Notes: generated by a model not told the origin, from the sequence alone. A stretch of DNA of 64,000 nt from Tropicibacter naphthalenivorans (GCF_900176475.1 NZ_FWXX01000002.1:124001-188000), one strand, 5' to 3'. Positions 9,560 to 19,013 are shown, counted from the first letter of the stretch. A program made the numbers and translations.

Positions 9560-10764
9560 GCGGGCAGGCGATCTTCGATCCGGTTCATCAGGCGCATCAG
9601 GGCCAGAGCGCCAAAGGTCAGCACCAAAACGCTGAGGGCGAGCGGCATGGGCGTGCCATCGAACATCAGCCCAATGGGCGCGGCCAGAACCACTGCCAGC
9701 ACGGTCGAAATAGCCCCGGTGATCGACGCGGCCATGCCCGCGATATGACCCATGGGCTCCATCGCGATGGCGTTGAGATTGCCCAAGGTCAAACCGGCCT
9801 GAAAGAACAAGGACAGCTGCCAGAAAAGGAAAGCGACAAACAAGACGTTCAAAGGCAGGCCAATCGCCAGCAGGCTGACCATCACGGCGCTGATCGCCAA
9901 TTGCGCGGTCAACATGACAGTGACCAGTTTGCGCATCCCAATCCGCACCACCAGGACAGAGTTGAGGTAGCTCGCCGACATGGCCAGCAAGGCAATCACC
10001 GCGAAATAGGTGGGAAAGCTATCCGCCTTGTCAAAGGTGACCTCGTAAATCGGCTGGATGCTGGAGATCGTGGCGAACAACGTGCCGAAGGCAAGGCCTT
10101 GGACAAAGATGCACAGGCGCACAACCGGGTGAAGGACAACTTCTTTCATCGCGGCCGTCATTGTGGCGACCCGAAACGGGCGACGGTTGTCGGCGGGCAG
10201 GGTCTCTGGCAGGCGCACCCAAAGCCACAGGGCAGACACCGCCGAAAAGAACATAAACGCGTAAAAGATCGTCTCCCAACCGGACAGGTTGATCAACAGC
10301 GCTCCGAGCGACGGCGCAATCGCCGGAACCAAGGTGAAGATCATCATCACAAAGGACATGATCCGCGCCATACCGCGTCCCGCATAAAGATCGCGCACGA
10401 TGGCCAGCGCCACCACACGCGGGGCCGCCGCGCCCACGCCCTGGACAAACCGCGCGCCAAGCAGGGTTTCCAGATCGGGCGCCAGGGTCGCAAGATAGGC
10501 CGTGACGATATAGAGCGAGGCTCCGAACAAGACGATCGGCTTGCGCCCGACGGCATCGGACAGCGGCCCGGTAAACAACGTCCCAAGGCCCATCCCCAGC
10601 ACAAAACTGGTCACCACCAGCTGCGCCTTGTTCGGATCATCCGGCGTGAACTGACCCGCCAACTCGGGCAAAGCGGGCAACATGGCGTCGATGGAAAAGG
10701 CGATAGAGGCAAAGAGCATCGCGATCATTGCGATGAATTCGCCCCGGGACGGTTGACTTGTCAT
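9556..10764 (-). CDS. Bcr/CflA-type MFS multidrug exporter
   Basis: A 402-residue protein with about twelve hydrophobic segments. Motif A reads GPLSDAVGRKP at 66-76, between the second and third segments, and an early SIDAMLPALPEL sequence is typical of the Bcr/CflA (DHA1) drug:H+ antiporters. It sits in the inner membrane and is expected to export small toxic molecules; the substrate is unknown. It lies 80 bases after the potassium channel gene on the same strand and could be co-transcribed. Confidence 0.9.
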   Translation of the reverse strand: MTSQPSRGEFIAMIAMLFASIAFSIDAMLPALPELAGQFTPDDPNKAQLVVTSFVLGMGLGTLFTGPLSDAVGRKPIVLFGASLYIVTAYLATLAPDLETLLGARFVQGVGAAAPRVVALAIVRDLYAGRGMARIMSFVMMIFTLVPAIAPSLGALLINLSGWETIFYAFMFFSAVSALWLWVRLPETLPADNRRPFRVATMTAAMKEVVLHPVVRLCIFVQGLAFGTLFATISSIQPIYEVTFDKADSFPTYFAVIALLAMSASYLNSVLVVRIGMRKLVTVMLTAQLAISAVMVSLLAIGLPLNVLFVAFLFWQLSLFFQAGLTLGNLNAIAMEPMGHIAGMAASITGAISTVLAVVLAAPIGLMFDGTPMPLALSVLVLTFGALALMRLMNRIEDRLPA

Positions 10765-10844
10765 AAGGATATCCTGAATTCGTTACGCCAAGGCGTAGCA
10801 CCGCCCTGCCACAGGCGGAACCCCGCGCGCCTTGCGATTTGCGC

Positions 10845-11204
10845 TCAGCCGCTGTGCGTTTTTTGCGGAGGGTCGTCCTGGTTCGCGGGCTCTTCTTCCT
10901 CGGTGCCGAGGCGCGCGATCAGCCATTCCGTGTGCTCTTCGCGTTTGCGCATGGCAAAGACGCCGAACTGTTGGATGGCCACCGCAAAGACCCCAAGGCC
11001 AGCCAGGATGAACACCGTGGTGCCAATTTTGCCCAGCGCGGTCACGGGCACAAGGTTGCCATAGCCCACGGTGGACAGGGTCACGACGGTGAAAAAGTAG
11101 GAATCCAGCAGGCTCCAGCCTTCGACGAGGTGAAAGAACACCGTCCCGCTGGCAATGATCAGCACCAGCGTCACGAGCAAGGTGATGATCCGCAGCTTGT
11201 TCAT
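10845..11204 (-). CDS. Small two-TM potassium channel
   Basis: A 119-residue protein with the channel core TM1 (5-25), pore helix, selectivity filter TVGYGN at 45-50, and TM2 (60-83). A charged C-terminal tail ends EEEEPANQDD. This is a minimal KcsA-like Ion_trans_2 subunit without an RCK domain, so it should form tetramers. I chose the start at 11204 because its ATG overlaps the stop of the upstream gene as ATGA, implying translational coupling; an in-frame ATG 14 codons upstream lies inside that gene. Confidence 0.88.
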   Translation of the reverse strand: MNKLRIITLLVTLVLIIASGTVFFHLVEGWSLLDSYFFTVVTLSTVGYGNLVPVTALGKIGTTVFILAGLGVFAVAIQQFGVFAMRKREEHTEWLIARLGTEEEEPANQDDPPQKTHSG

Positions 11205-11839
11205 CCCAGCGCGCCGCTGCGCAGCTCTTCGATGACCTTGCCCCACAGCTCGGGCGGCTGCGCCCCCGGCACCGCGTGTTGGCCCGCGACGATAAAGGTC
11301 GGGACCGAATTAACGCCCATCCCGCGCGCGGCGGCGTCACGCTCGACGATCTCGCGGCGATCTTCCTCGGTGGACAGCAGGCGCAGCACCATGCTGGCGT
11401 CCATGCCGTGACTGTCGGCCAAATCGGCGAGCACCTCGGCATCGCCAATATCGCGCCCTTCGACGAAATAGGCCCGGAACAGCGCGCTGACCACAGGGGT
11501 TTGCACGCCCTCAATGCCCGCCCAATGGATCAGGCGATGCGCATCGACCGTGTTCGGTGTCTTTGCGATCTTATCCAAGTGCAGCGTCAGCCCCGCTTTT
11601 TCCGCGTGCTCGACCACCGGCGCGTAGGCGTCCAGCGCGCCTTTTTGCCCGCCGAACTTATCCTCGAGGTAGGTGCGCCGATCCATCCCGCCTGCGGGCA
11701 TCGCCGGGTTCAGCATGAACGGCAGCCAACGAATGGTAAACGGGTGGTCCGGGTTCGCCTCGAGCGCGCGGTCAAGGTAGCTCTTGCCGATATAGCACCA
11801 CGGGCAAATCGGGTCGGAAAAGATATCGAGCTGGATCAT
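11201..11839 (-). CDS. DsbA-family oxidoreductase (FrnE-like)
   Basis: A 212-residue thioredoxin-fold protein with the redox motif CPWC at residues 12-15 directly after the first strand and no signal peptide. It therefore belongs to the cytosolic FrnE/2-hydroxychromene-2-carboxylate isomerase-like branch rather than periplasmic DsbA. The cis-proline strand VNSVPTFIV is present near residue 180. Related proteins act in thiol-disulfide exchange during oxidative stress. Its stop overlaps the start of the potassium channel gene. Confidence 0.88.
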   Translation of the reverse strand: MIQLDIFSDPICPWCYIGKSYLDRALEANPDHPFTIRWLPFMLNPAMPAGGMDRRTYLEDKFGGQKGALDAYAPVVEHAEKAGLTLHLDKIAKTPNTVDAHRLIHWAGIEGVQTPVVSALFRAYFVEGRDIGDAEVLADLADSHGMDASMVLRLLSTEEDRREIVERDAAARGMGVNSVPTFIVAGQHAVPGAQPPELWGKVIEELRSGALG

Positions 11840-11893
11840 CTGGGGCTCCTTTGAGCGTGGTCTAGCAAGGCGGCGCGGAAAAGGCGACCGGCT

Positions 11894-13405
11894 TTACAGC
11901 GGGTCTTGATCCTTGAGCCGCGCGCGCACGATCTTGTTGTTGGCATTGCGCGGCAGGGCGTCGATGCGCACAAACACACGCGGGGTCTTGTAGCGGGCAA
12001 GGCGGGTTTCGGCCTCGGCGCGCAGGGCGTCCTCGTCCAGAGGCGTGTCCGAGACATAGAAAGCCGCGATCAGCCGCACGTCCTGTTTGACCTCGATGTC
12101 TGTCACGGCCAGCTCGGTGACGCCGGGCAGACCGGCGAGGGCCGCTTCGACCTCCATCGGGGAAACGCGGTAGCCGCCCGCGTTCATCATATCGTCCGAG
12201 CGCCCCAGATAGCGGATTTGGTCGTCGTCATCCATGCTGCCTTGGTCGCCGGTCAGGAACCAGTCGCCGAGGAATTTCTCGGCGGTGGCCTCGGGCGCGC
12301 CGATATAGCCCAGCATCAGGCCGGGGTCTTGGCGGTGGATGGCGATGGTGCCTTCGGCCCCGCGCGGCACCGGCTGGCCGTCCGCATCGACAATCGCCAA
12401 GTGGCGACCGACCTGGGGCCGTCCCAAGGTGCCGGGGCTGGAGGGGCGCGCAGGCGCGTTCGAAATAAAGGTCGAGCATTCCGACATGCCATAGGCCTCG
12501 AAGATCTCGGTGCCGGTGGCGGTGCGCCACGCATCGCGAATGCCTTCGGACAGCTTTTCGCCGGCGGCCAAGCCATGGCGCAGGGCGGGCATCGGCAGGA
12601 TCGGGGATTTCAGCACTTGGCGGTACACCCCCGGCGCGGCGGCAAACAGCGTCACGTCGTTTTGCTTCATCAGCAGGGGCAGTTGCGCGGCGTCGGTGCC
12701 ATCGGCGGGGATCAGCGCGCTGGCCCCACGGGTCCAAGGGTCCATCAGCCCGGTCCCAAGGGTAAAGGTCCAGTTAAACGCGCCTGCGTGCAGCAAGCGG
12801 TCATCCGGCGTCATGGCGTACCAGCCGTCCATCATCATCTGCCGCGCCCAGATCGCGCGATGGGCGTGCCCCACGGCGCGCGGCGTGCCAGAGGTGCCAG
12901 AGGTGTAGATGATATAGGCCAGCCGGTCCGGATCGCCCATGGCAAAGTCGGCGGGCGGCAGGGCGTGCCACGCCTCATACGCGCTGGGGCCAAAGACGGG
13001 GATGTCCACTTCGGGGCAGGGCACATCCGGCGCGCGCAGGATCGCCTTGGGGGCGAGATGCGCCACCATCTTGGCGACTTCGCCTGCGGTCAGCTGCGAA
13101 GAGGTCGGCACTGGCACGATCCCGGCGGCAATCGCGCCGAGGTAAGCAATGGGGAAGTCCACCGTATTGCCCAGCCGCATCAGCACGATGTCCCCCGGCA
13201 CCAGCCCCGCCTGCAACAGCCCCGTCGCCGTGCCGCGCACCGCCGCGATCAGGCGCGCATAGCTCCAGTCGTCAGAGGTGGTCGGCGTGATCACCGACAG
13301 GGCGATTTTCTCAGGGGTTGCAGCGCCTGCCGCCAACACATGAGCGGCCAGATTGAACGGAGCGGGGCAGGGCGCAAAGGCGCCTTTGTCGAATTCAGAA
13401 AGCAT
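11894..13405 (-). CDS. AMP-forming acyl-CoA synthetase (benzoate/fatty acid type)
   Basis: Activates a carboxylic acid as acyl-AMP and then acyl-CoA. The 503-residue protein has the AMP-binding P-loop YTSGTSGTPR at 167-176, an EAYGMSE motif (A5 type), a LTGDQG motif, and the C-terminal catalytic lysine in NNKIVRAR (about K491). I chose the ATG at 13405 (MLSEFDKG); longer in-frame starts run into the neighbouring promoter. Similar sequences are annotated as benzoate-CoA ligase-like, but the substrate is not readable by eye. It is divergent from an XRE-cupin regulator that may control it. Confidence 0.88.
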   Translation of the reverse strand: MLSEFDKGAFAPCPAPFNLAAHVLAAGAATPEKIALSVITPTTSDDWSYARLIAAVRGTATGLLQAGLVPGDIVLMRLGNTVDFPIAYLGAIAAGIVPVPTSSQLTAGEVAKMVAHLAPKAILRAPDVPCPEVDIPVFGPSAYEAWHALPPADFAMGDPDRLAYIIYTSGTSGTPRAVGHAHRAIWARQMMMDGWYAMTPDDRLLHAGAFNWTFTLGTGLMDPWTRGASALIPADGTDAAQLPLLMKQNDVTLFAAAPGVYRQVLKSPILPMPALRHGLAAGEKLSEGIRDAWRTATGTEIFEAYGMSECSTFISNAPARPSSPGTLGRPQVGRHLAIVDADGQPVPRGAEGTIAIHRQDPGLMLGYIGAPEATAEKFLGDWFLTGDQGSMDDDDQIRYLGRSDDMMNAGGYRVSPMEVEAALAGLPGVTELAVTDIEVKQDVRLIAAFYVSDTPLDEDALRAEAETRLARYKTPRVFVRIDALPRNANNKIVRARLKDQDPL

Positions 13406-13472
13406 GACGCAGGGATTAGGCCCACCGCGTGACGCTTGCAAGGCATTCAGCCGCCGCTTATAGCGGTGGTCC

Positions 13473-14093
13473 ATGAGCAAAGACCCCAAATCCCTGATCA
13501 CCATCGCCCGCGAAAGCGGCGAGAACCACGTGGCCGAACCGCTGGACTTGGGTCAGCGGGTCAGAGACCTGCGCAAGGAACGCAACTGGACGCTGGAACA
13601 GGCCGCCAAACAGGCGGGGCTTGCGCGCTCGACGCTCTCGAAAATCGAGAACGGCCAGATGTCGCCCACCTATGACGCGCTCAAAAAGCTCGCCGTGGGG
13701 CTGGAGATTTCGGTGCCGCAGCTGTTCACCCAGCCGCAGCAGGAAAAGGTCAACGGGCGCATGGCCGTCACGCGTGTGGACGAGGGGCAAAGCCACGCCA
13801 CCGCCACCTACGAACACGAGCTGCTCGCCGAGAGCCTTGTGCGCAAGAAGATGCTGCCGTATCGCGCCCGCGTGCGCGCCCGGTCCATGGATGAGTTCGA
13901 CGGCTGGGTCCGTCACGATGGCGAAGAGTTCCTGTACGTGCTCACCGGTGTCGTGCGGCTTTATACCGAGTTCTACGAGCCCATCGAGATGAAGCGCGGC
14001 GACAGCGCCTATTACGACAGCACCATGGGGCACAACGTGGTGTCGGTCTCGCCCGAGGATGCGACGATCCTGTGGGTCACCTCTTTGGCCTGA
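13473..14093 (+). CDS. XRE-cupin transcriptional regulator
   Basis: A 206-residue protein. A helix-turn-helix of the XRE/Cro type spans about 26-80 (LGQRVRDLRKE, then LARSTLSKIENG), and a cupin_2 sensor domain spans about 125-205 (HDGEEFLYVLTG and GDSAYYDSTMGH). Such regulators usually sense a small metabolite and control the adjacent gene. It lies 67 bases from the divergent acyl-CoA synthetase, the obvious candidate target. The ZIP transporter follows 65 bases downstream. Confidence 0.92.
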   Translation: MSKDPKSLITIARESGENHVAEPLDLGQRVRDLRKERNWTLEQAAKQAGLARSTLSKIENGQMSPTYDALKKLAVGLEISVPQLFTQPQQEKVNGRMAVTRVDEGQSHATATYEHELLAESLVRKKMLPYRARVRARSMDEFDGWVRHDGEEFLYVLTGVVRLYTEFYEPIEMKRGDSAYYDSTMGHNVVSVSPEDATILWVTSLA

Positions 14094-14158
14094 GTGAGGG
14101 GCGCTTGACCTTTCATAGTTAACGGTTTCTTGTCGGCTGGACCGAAACAGGAGCCGAC

Positions 14159-14929
14159 ATGCCCGTAGTCTCTGCCGCGCTGGGCGGCACCGTTGCCGCA
14201 CTGGCCACCACCGCCGGGGCGATCCCGACCCTTGGCGGCAAGAAAATGAGCCGCGCCACCTCTGACCTGATGCTGGGCTTTGCGGCGGGGGTGATGCTGT
14301 CGGCGGCCTATTTCTCATTGATCCTGCCGGGGATCGATCTGGCGCAGGAACAATACGGCTCTGTCTGGATCGCGGCGGCCATGGCGGCGGTTGGGGTCGC
14401 GCTGGGCGCGGGCTTTGTCGCATTTCTCAACGCGCGCATCCCGCATGAGCATTTCAGCAGCGGGCCCGAGGGCGGCGGCGATCAGGCCAGCCTCGCGCGC
14501 ATCTGGCTGTTCGTCTTTGCCATCACCATCCACAACCTGCCCGAAGGCCTGTCGATCGGCGTCGCTTTCGGCGTTGACCAGTCCAAGGGTCTGTCGGTCA
14601 TGACCGGCATTTCGCTGCAAGACATCCCCGAAGGCCTCGCCGTCGCCGTGGCGCTGACCGGCCTTGGCTATTCGCGGTGGAAGGCGCTGCTGGTCACAGG
14701 TCTGACTGGCGCGGTAGAGATCGTCGGCGCGGTCATCGGCGCCTTTGCGGTGACGATCAGCGCGGCTTTGCTGCCCTTGGGCCTGACCTTTGCCGCCGGG
14801 GCGATGCTGTTCATCATCAGCCACGAAATCGTGCCGGAAACGCACCGCAACGGCCACCAGAACCGCGCGACCTTGGGCTTTATGATCGGCTTGATCCTGA
14901 TGATGTTCTTGGATGTGACGCTGGGCTAA
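14159..14929 (+). CDS. ZIP-family divalent metal transporter
   Basis: A 256-residue inner-membrane protein with about eight hydrophobic segments. The paired ZIP signature motifs are intact: HNLPEG at 125-130 and QDIPEG at 154-159, which supply the metal-binding His, Asp and Glu residues. The His/Gly-rich loop around 93-110 (HEHFSSG) is a typical metal-sensing loop. It probably takes up Zn2+ or a related metal (ZupT/GufA type). The ATG follows AGGAGCCGAC. Confidence 0.9.
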   Translation: MPVVSAALGGTVAALATTAGAIPTLGGKKMSRATSDLMLGFAAGVMLSAAYFSLILPGIDLAQEQYGSVWIAAAMAAVGVALGAGFVAFLNARIPHEHFSSGPEGGGDQASLARIWLFVFAITIHNLPEGLSIGVAFGVDQSKGLSVMTGISLQDIPEGLAVAVALTGLGYSRWKALLVTGLTGAVEIVGAVIGAFAVTISAALLPLGLTFAAGAMLFIISHEIVPETHRNGHQNRATLGFMIGLILMMFLDVTLG

Positions 14930-14941
14930 GCCAAAAACGAA

Positions 14942-14973
14942 AAAGGCCCCATCCGCGCGGGAAGGGGCCTTTC
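14942..14973. terminator. Bidirectional intrinsic terminator
   Basis: AAAGGCCCC and GGGGCCTTT form a stem with T-runs on both strands. It serves the ZIP gene from the left and the liv operon from the right. Confidence 0.88.
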
Positions 14974-14992
14974 GTTGTGTCTTTCGCGCGAC

Positions 14993-16285
14993 TTACCGCT
15001 CGGGCAGCAGCCCCCGAGGGCTGAACCGCAGCACCAGCAGCAGCACGATCCCCATGGTCAGCAGGCGCATGTGCTGCACCGAGCCTTGGAGGTGATCCTT
15101 CAGCGCAGAGCCGTCCGCCATGCCCATGGTAATCACGTTCATCAGGGCTTGGCCCATCGGTTCCACCTGCACCCAGAGGAACCAGATCAGGAACCCGCCC
15201 AGCACCGCGCCAAGGTTGTTGCCCGACCCGCCGACGATCACCATCACCCAGATCAGGAACGTATAGCGTAGCGGCTGGTAGCTCGATGGAGTCAGCTGCC
15301 CGTCCAGCGTGGTCATCATCGCGCCCGCAATCCCGCAGATCGCAGAGCCAAGGATAAACACTTGGAGATGGCGGAAGGTCACGTCCTTGCCCATGGCGCG
15401 CGACGAGACCTCGTTGTCGCGGATCGCGCGCATCATCCGGCCCCAAGGCGAGTTCAGCGCCATCTGCGACAGCACCAAGAGCACGATCAGGACCGCGGTG
15501 AACAGCACCGAGTAGCCCAGCTTGACGTACAGGGTCGAGGCCGTCGTCGGGTCGAGGCCAAAGCCAGCCGCGCTTTCGACAAAGCCCGGATCGTTTTGCA
15601 GGTCGATCTCGTTCGGAACGGGACGGGGTAGGCCGATGACGTTCTTGACGCCGCGGGTCAGCCAGTCTTCGTTCTTGAGGATCGCGATAATGATCTCGGA
15701 AATGCCCAAGGTCGCAATCGCCAGATAGTCGGACCGCAGCCCCAAGGCCGTCTTGCCGATGATCCAGGCCGCGCCCGCCGCCAGCAAGCCGCCCACGGGC
15801 CAGGCCAGCAGCACCGGCAAGCCAAGACCGCCGAGATAGCCGCTGACCGCCGGGTTCACCGCCTCGATGGCATCGACGGCGGGGTCACGCACGCCGCGAT
15901 AGATCACAAAGCCGACGATCAGGATTGCGATCATCAGCCAAGCATTGCGCGCACGCTTGTAGGCCATGACCGAGGCGACAACCGTCGCCGCGCCAATCAC
16001 CAGCGCCGCATAGGCCCGCAGGCCGCCCGCCGCCCAAGCCTCGGGGACCGGGGCCACAGAGGTCAGCACCACCGCCAGACCGCCAAGCGCCACAAAGCCC
16101 ATGACGCCCACGTTGAACAGCCCGGCGATGCCCCATTGCAGGTTCACCCCCAGCGCCATGACCGCGCTGACCAGACCCATATTCAGGATCAACAGCGCCG
16201 AGTTCCAGCTTTGCACAAGGCCGGTGCCGATGATCAGCACCGCAACCCCGGCAAACATCAAATAGGTTCGCATCGTCTGGCTCAT
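14993..16285 (-). CDS. livM: Branched-chain amino acid ABC transporter, permease LivM
   Basis: A 430-residue inner-membrane permease with about ten hydrophobic segments. The LivM-type signatures are GLRSDYLAIATLGI and SRAMGKDVTFRHLQVFILG, the coupling region facing the ATPases. It is longer than E. coli LivM because of extra N-terminal segments, common in Rhodobacterales. Its ATG overlaps the livH stop (ATGA), so the two permeases are translationally coupled and should be made in equal amounts. Last gene of the operon livK-G-F-H-M. Confidence 0.95.
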   Translation of the reverse strand: MSQTMRTYLMFAGVAVLIIGTGLVQSWNSALLILNMGLVSAVMALGVNLQWGIAGLFNVGVMGFVALGGLAVVLTSVAPVPEAWAAGGLRAYAALVIGAATVVASVMAYKRARNAWLMIAILIVGFVIYRGVRDPAVDAIEAVNPAVSGYLGGLGLPVLLAWPVGGLLAAGAAWIIGKTALGLRSDYLAIATLGISEIIIAILKNEDWLTRGVKNVIGLPRPVPNEIDLQNDPGFVESAAGFGLDPTTASTLYVKLGYSVLFTAVLIVLLVLSQMALNSPWGRMMRAIRDNEVSSRAMGKDVTFRHLQVFILGSAICGIAGAMMTTLDGQLTPSSYQPLRYTFLIWVMVIVGGSGNNLGAVLGGFLIWFLWVQVEPMGQALMNVITMGMADGSALKDHLQGSVQHMRLLTMGIVLLLVLRFSPRGLLPER

Positions 16286-17292
16286 ACCGATTTCCCCTTG
16301 AACAGGCCGGTGGGTTTGAACAGCAGCACGATCACAAGGATCATAAAGCTGACGGCGAATTTGTAGTCAGTGGCCAGCAGCTGCACGAGACCGCCCGGTT
16401 CAAGCGATTCCGGCATCACGTAGCCCAGCACCTTTTTCCACGCGTAGGTGATGCCCACTTCGGAAAAGGCCACGACGAACCCGCCCGCGATGGCCCCCAG
16501 CGGCGAGCCAAGCCCGCCCACAATTGCGGCGGCAAAGATCGGCAGCAGCAGCTGGAAATAGGTGAAAGGTTTGTATGTCTTATCCAAACCGTACAGCGTC
16601 CCCGCCACCACGATCAGCGCCGAGACGATCAGCCACGTGACCCGCACCACATGTTCGGGGTTGATGCCCGACAGCAGCGCGAGGTCTTCGTTGTCGGAAT
16701 AGGCGCGCATGGACTTGCCGGTTCGGGTGTTGTTCAGGAACCAGAACAGCAAAGCCACCACGATCACGGCGGTGATGACCGTCAGACCTTGGGTGGTTTT
16801 CAGCGTCAAACCTTCGTCGAGGCCGGTCATTTCCTTGAATTCCCGCGCGCGAATAATAAAGCGTTCACCATCGGCAAAGCGCTGTTCGTCCGCGCCAAGG
16901 ATAAAACGCGTCACGCCGTTATAGATGAACATCACGCCAATCGAGACCATCACAAAGATGATCGGCTTGGCCTTTTGCGCGCGGTAAAAGCGGTAGACCA
17001 CGCGGTCGGTGCCCAGCACCAGCAGCGCCGTCACCGCGATGCCAAAGGGGATCGCCAGCAGCGCCGTGGGCAGCGGCCCCAGCGAGATGCCCCAGCTTTG
17101 GAACAGCCACGTGAACAGGATCACCGACATCGTGCCAAAGGCCATGGTGTCGCCGTGGGCAAAGTTCGAGAACCGCAGGATCCCGTAGATCAGCGTCACA
17201 CCCAAAGCCCCCAGCGCCAGCTGGCTGCCGTAGGTGATGCCGGGGATCAGCACGAAATTGGCGAGTGTCACCAATGCGTTGAGGAATTCCAT
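16282..17292 (-). CDS. livH: Branched-chain amino acid ABC transporter, permease LivH
   Basis: A 336-residue permease with about eight hydrophobic segments. The family motifs are GVTLIYGILRFSNFAHGD near the N-terminus and GGLGSPLGAIAGG near residue 275. I prefer the ATG at 17292 (MEFLNALV) because GGGGGG lies seven bases before it; the ATG at 17307 would add five residues. It pairs with LivM as the membrane channel of the transporter and lies 60 bases after livF. Confidence 0.93.
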   Translation of the reverse strand: MEFLNALVTLANFVLIPGITYGSQLALGALGVTLIYGILRFSNFAHGDTMAFGTMSVILFTWLFQSWGISLGPLPTALLAIPFGIAVTALLVLGTDRVVYRFYRAQKAKPIIFVMVSIGVMFIYNGVTRFILGADEQRFADGERFIIRAREFKEMTGLDEGLTLKTTQGLTVITAVIVVALLFWFLNNTRTGKSMRAYSDNEDLALLSGINPEHVVRVTWLIVSALIVVAGTLYGLDKTYKPFTYFQLLLPIFAAAIVGGLGSPLGAIAGGFVVAFSEVGITYAWKKVLGYVMPESLEPGGLVQLLATDYKFAVSFMILVIVLLFKPTGLFKGKSV

Positions 17293-17352
17293 CAGAATGC
17301 CCCCCATGTTGCCGCTTGTGCGGTCTTGTTGCGTTTCATGTCAGCCCACATA

Positions 17353-18186
17353 TCAGCCCCCAAGGAAAGATTTGCGGACTTCTGGGTCAGCCAGCAGGTC
17401 TTTGCCCGTGCCGGAATAGGCGTTGGCGCCTTGGACCAGAACATAGCCTTTGTCGGCGATCTCCAGCGCTTGGCGGGCGTTCTGTTCGACCATCAGGATG
17501 GAAATCCCGGTGCGGGCGACCTCGATGATGCGGTCGAACAGTTCGTCCATGACGATGGGGCTGACGCCGGCGGTCGGCTCGTCGAGCATCAGAACCTTGG
17601 GCTGGGTCATCAGCGCGCGGCCCACGGCGACTTGCTGACGCTGACCGCCCGAAAGCTCGCCTGCGGGCTGGCGACGTTTGTCGCGCAGGATCGGGAAGAG
17701 GTCATAGACCTGCTCCATCGTCGGGCGGTAATCGTCGGTGCGGATAAACGCGCCCATCTCAAGGTTTTCCTCGACCGTCATCGAGGTAAAGATGTTGGAC
17801 GTCTGCGGGACAAAGCCCATGCCCGCCACAACGCGATCTTGCGGGGTCAGGGCGGTGATGTCCTTGCCATCCAAGCGCACCGCGCCTTGGCGCACATCCA
17901 ACATCCCAAAGACAGCCTTCATCGCGGTGGATTTGCCCGCGCCGTTGGGGCCGACGATCACGGCGATCTCGCCTTTGTCCACGGAAATGGTGCAGCCGTG
18001 CAGGATGTCTGGCCCTTTGCCGTAGCCGCCGGTCATATTGTCACCGATCAGGAACGGCCCGCCGCGGGCATCGGTCACCGGGCCGCTGGTGCGTGTGGTG
18101 TCCACGGTGCTTTCGCCGCCGCGCCGGGTGACAGAGGCGTCGTGGTTGCCGTGGTCGTCCTGATAGGGGTTGTCGCCGGTGCTCAT
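17353..18186 (-). CDS. livF: Branched-chain amino acid ABC transporter, ATPase LivF
   Basis: A 277-residue ATPase with Walker A GPNGAGKS at 79-86, signature LSGGQRQQ and Walker B VLMLDEP. It is about 35 residues longer than typical LivF because of a hydrophilic, His/Asp-rich N-terminal tail (residues 1-45). The start is supported by a four-base overlap (ATGA) with the end of livG. It powers import together with LivG. Confidence 0.94.
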   Translation of the reverse strand: MSTGDNPYQDDHGNHDASVTRRGGESTVDTTRTSGPVTDARGGPFLIGDNMTGGYGKGPDILHGCTISVDKGEIAVIVGPNGAGKSTAMKAVFGMLDVRQGAVRLDGKDITALTPQDRVVAGMGFVPQTSNIFTSMTVEENLEMGAFIRTDDYRPTMEQVYDLFPILRDKRRQPAGELSGGQRQQVAVGRALMTQPKVLMLDEPTAGVSPIVMDELFDRIIEVARTGISILMVEQNARQALEIADKGYVLVQGANAYSGTGKDLLADPEVRKSFLGG

Positions 18187-18971
18187 CCCACCTGCTCCTT
18201 GTTCTTGAGGCCGGTGCCAAGGTACGCCTCGATCACCTGTTCGTTGGCCTTGATCTGGTCCAGCGTGCCTTCGGCAAGCTTTTTGCCCTCGGCCATGACG
18301 ATCACCGGATCACAGATTTTCCCAATGAAATCCATGTCATGCTCGATCACGCAAAAGGTGTAGCCGCGTTCCTTGTTCAGCCGCACAATGGTGTCGGCGA
18401 TGGTCATCAAAAGCGTGCGGTTCACGCCCGCGCCGACCTCATCCAGAAAGACGATCTTGGCGTCGACCATCATGGTGCGGCCCAGCTCCAGCAGCTTTTT
18501 CTGACCGCCGGAAATGGCGCCCGCCGGGTGGTCGGCCAGATGCGAAATGGTCAGGAAGTCCAGCACTTCGTCGGCTTTGGCGCGCAGGGCGCGTTCCTCT
18601 TCGGCGATGCGCTTGCGGCCAAACCACGTGTTCCACAGCTTTTCGCCCGACTGCCCGCCCGGAACCATCATCAGGTTCTCGCGGCAGGTCATGGAACTGA
18701 ACTCATGCGCGATCTGAAACGTCCGCAACAGGCCCTTGTGGAACAGCTCGTGTGGCGGCAGTCCAGTGATGTCCTCGCCGTCCATATAGACCTTGCCCGA
18801 GGTGGGCGGCAGCGCGCCCGCGATCACGTTGAACAGCGTGGTCTTGCCCGCGCCGTTGGGGCCGACAAGCCCCGTGATCGAGCCTTTTGCGATTTCCAAA
18901 GAAGCGCCATCGACGGCGCGAAATCCGCCGAAATGGCGGTGTAGGTTGTCCACCCGGATCATGGGCATCAT
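18183..18971 (-). CDS. livG: Branched-chain amino acid ABC transporter, ATPase LivG
   Basis: A 262-residue ATPase with Walker A GPNGAGKT at 37-44, the signature ISGGQKKLLELGR and the Walker B region KIVFLDE. Starts at 18971, 18968 and 18962 are all possible (MMPMIRVDN). A longer frame to 19043 would run through the strong hairpin at 19014-19039 and is rejected. Next to last in the signature region the sequence reads DEVGAGVN, where most LivG have DEPxAGLN, so the Walker B proline is valine here. Overlaps livF by four bases. Confidence 0.93.
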   Translation of the reverse strand: MMPMIRVDNLHRHFGGFRAVDGASLEIAKGSITGLVGPNGAGKTTLFNVIAGALPPTSGKVYMDGEDITGLPPHELFHKGLLRTFQIAHEFSSMTCRENLMMVPGGQSGEKLWNTWFGRKRIAEEERALRAKADEVLDFLTISHLADHPAGAISGGQKKLLELGRTMMVDAKIVFLDEVGAGVNRTLLMTIADTIVRLNKERGYTFCVIEHDMDFIGKICDPVIVMAEGKKLAEGTLDQIKANEQVIEAYLGTGLKNKEQVG

Positions 18972-19013
18972 CCCCGCTGAGGCGCTTGAACTGCGCCCTC
19001 TAAGATATTGGAA

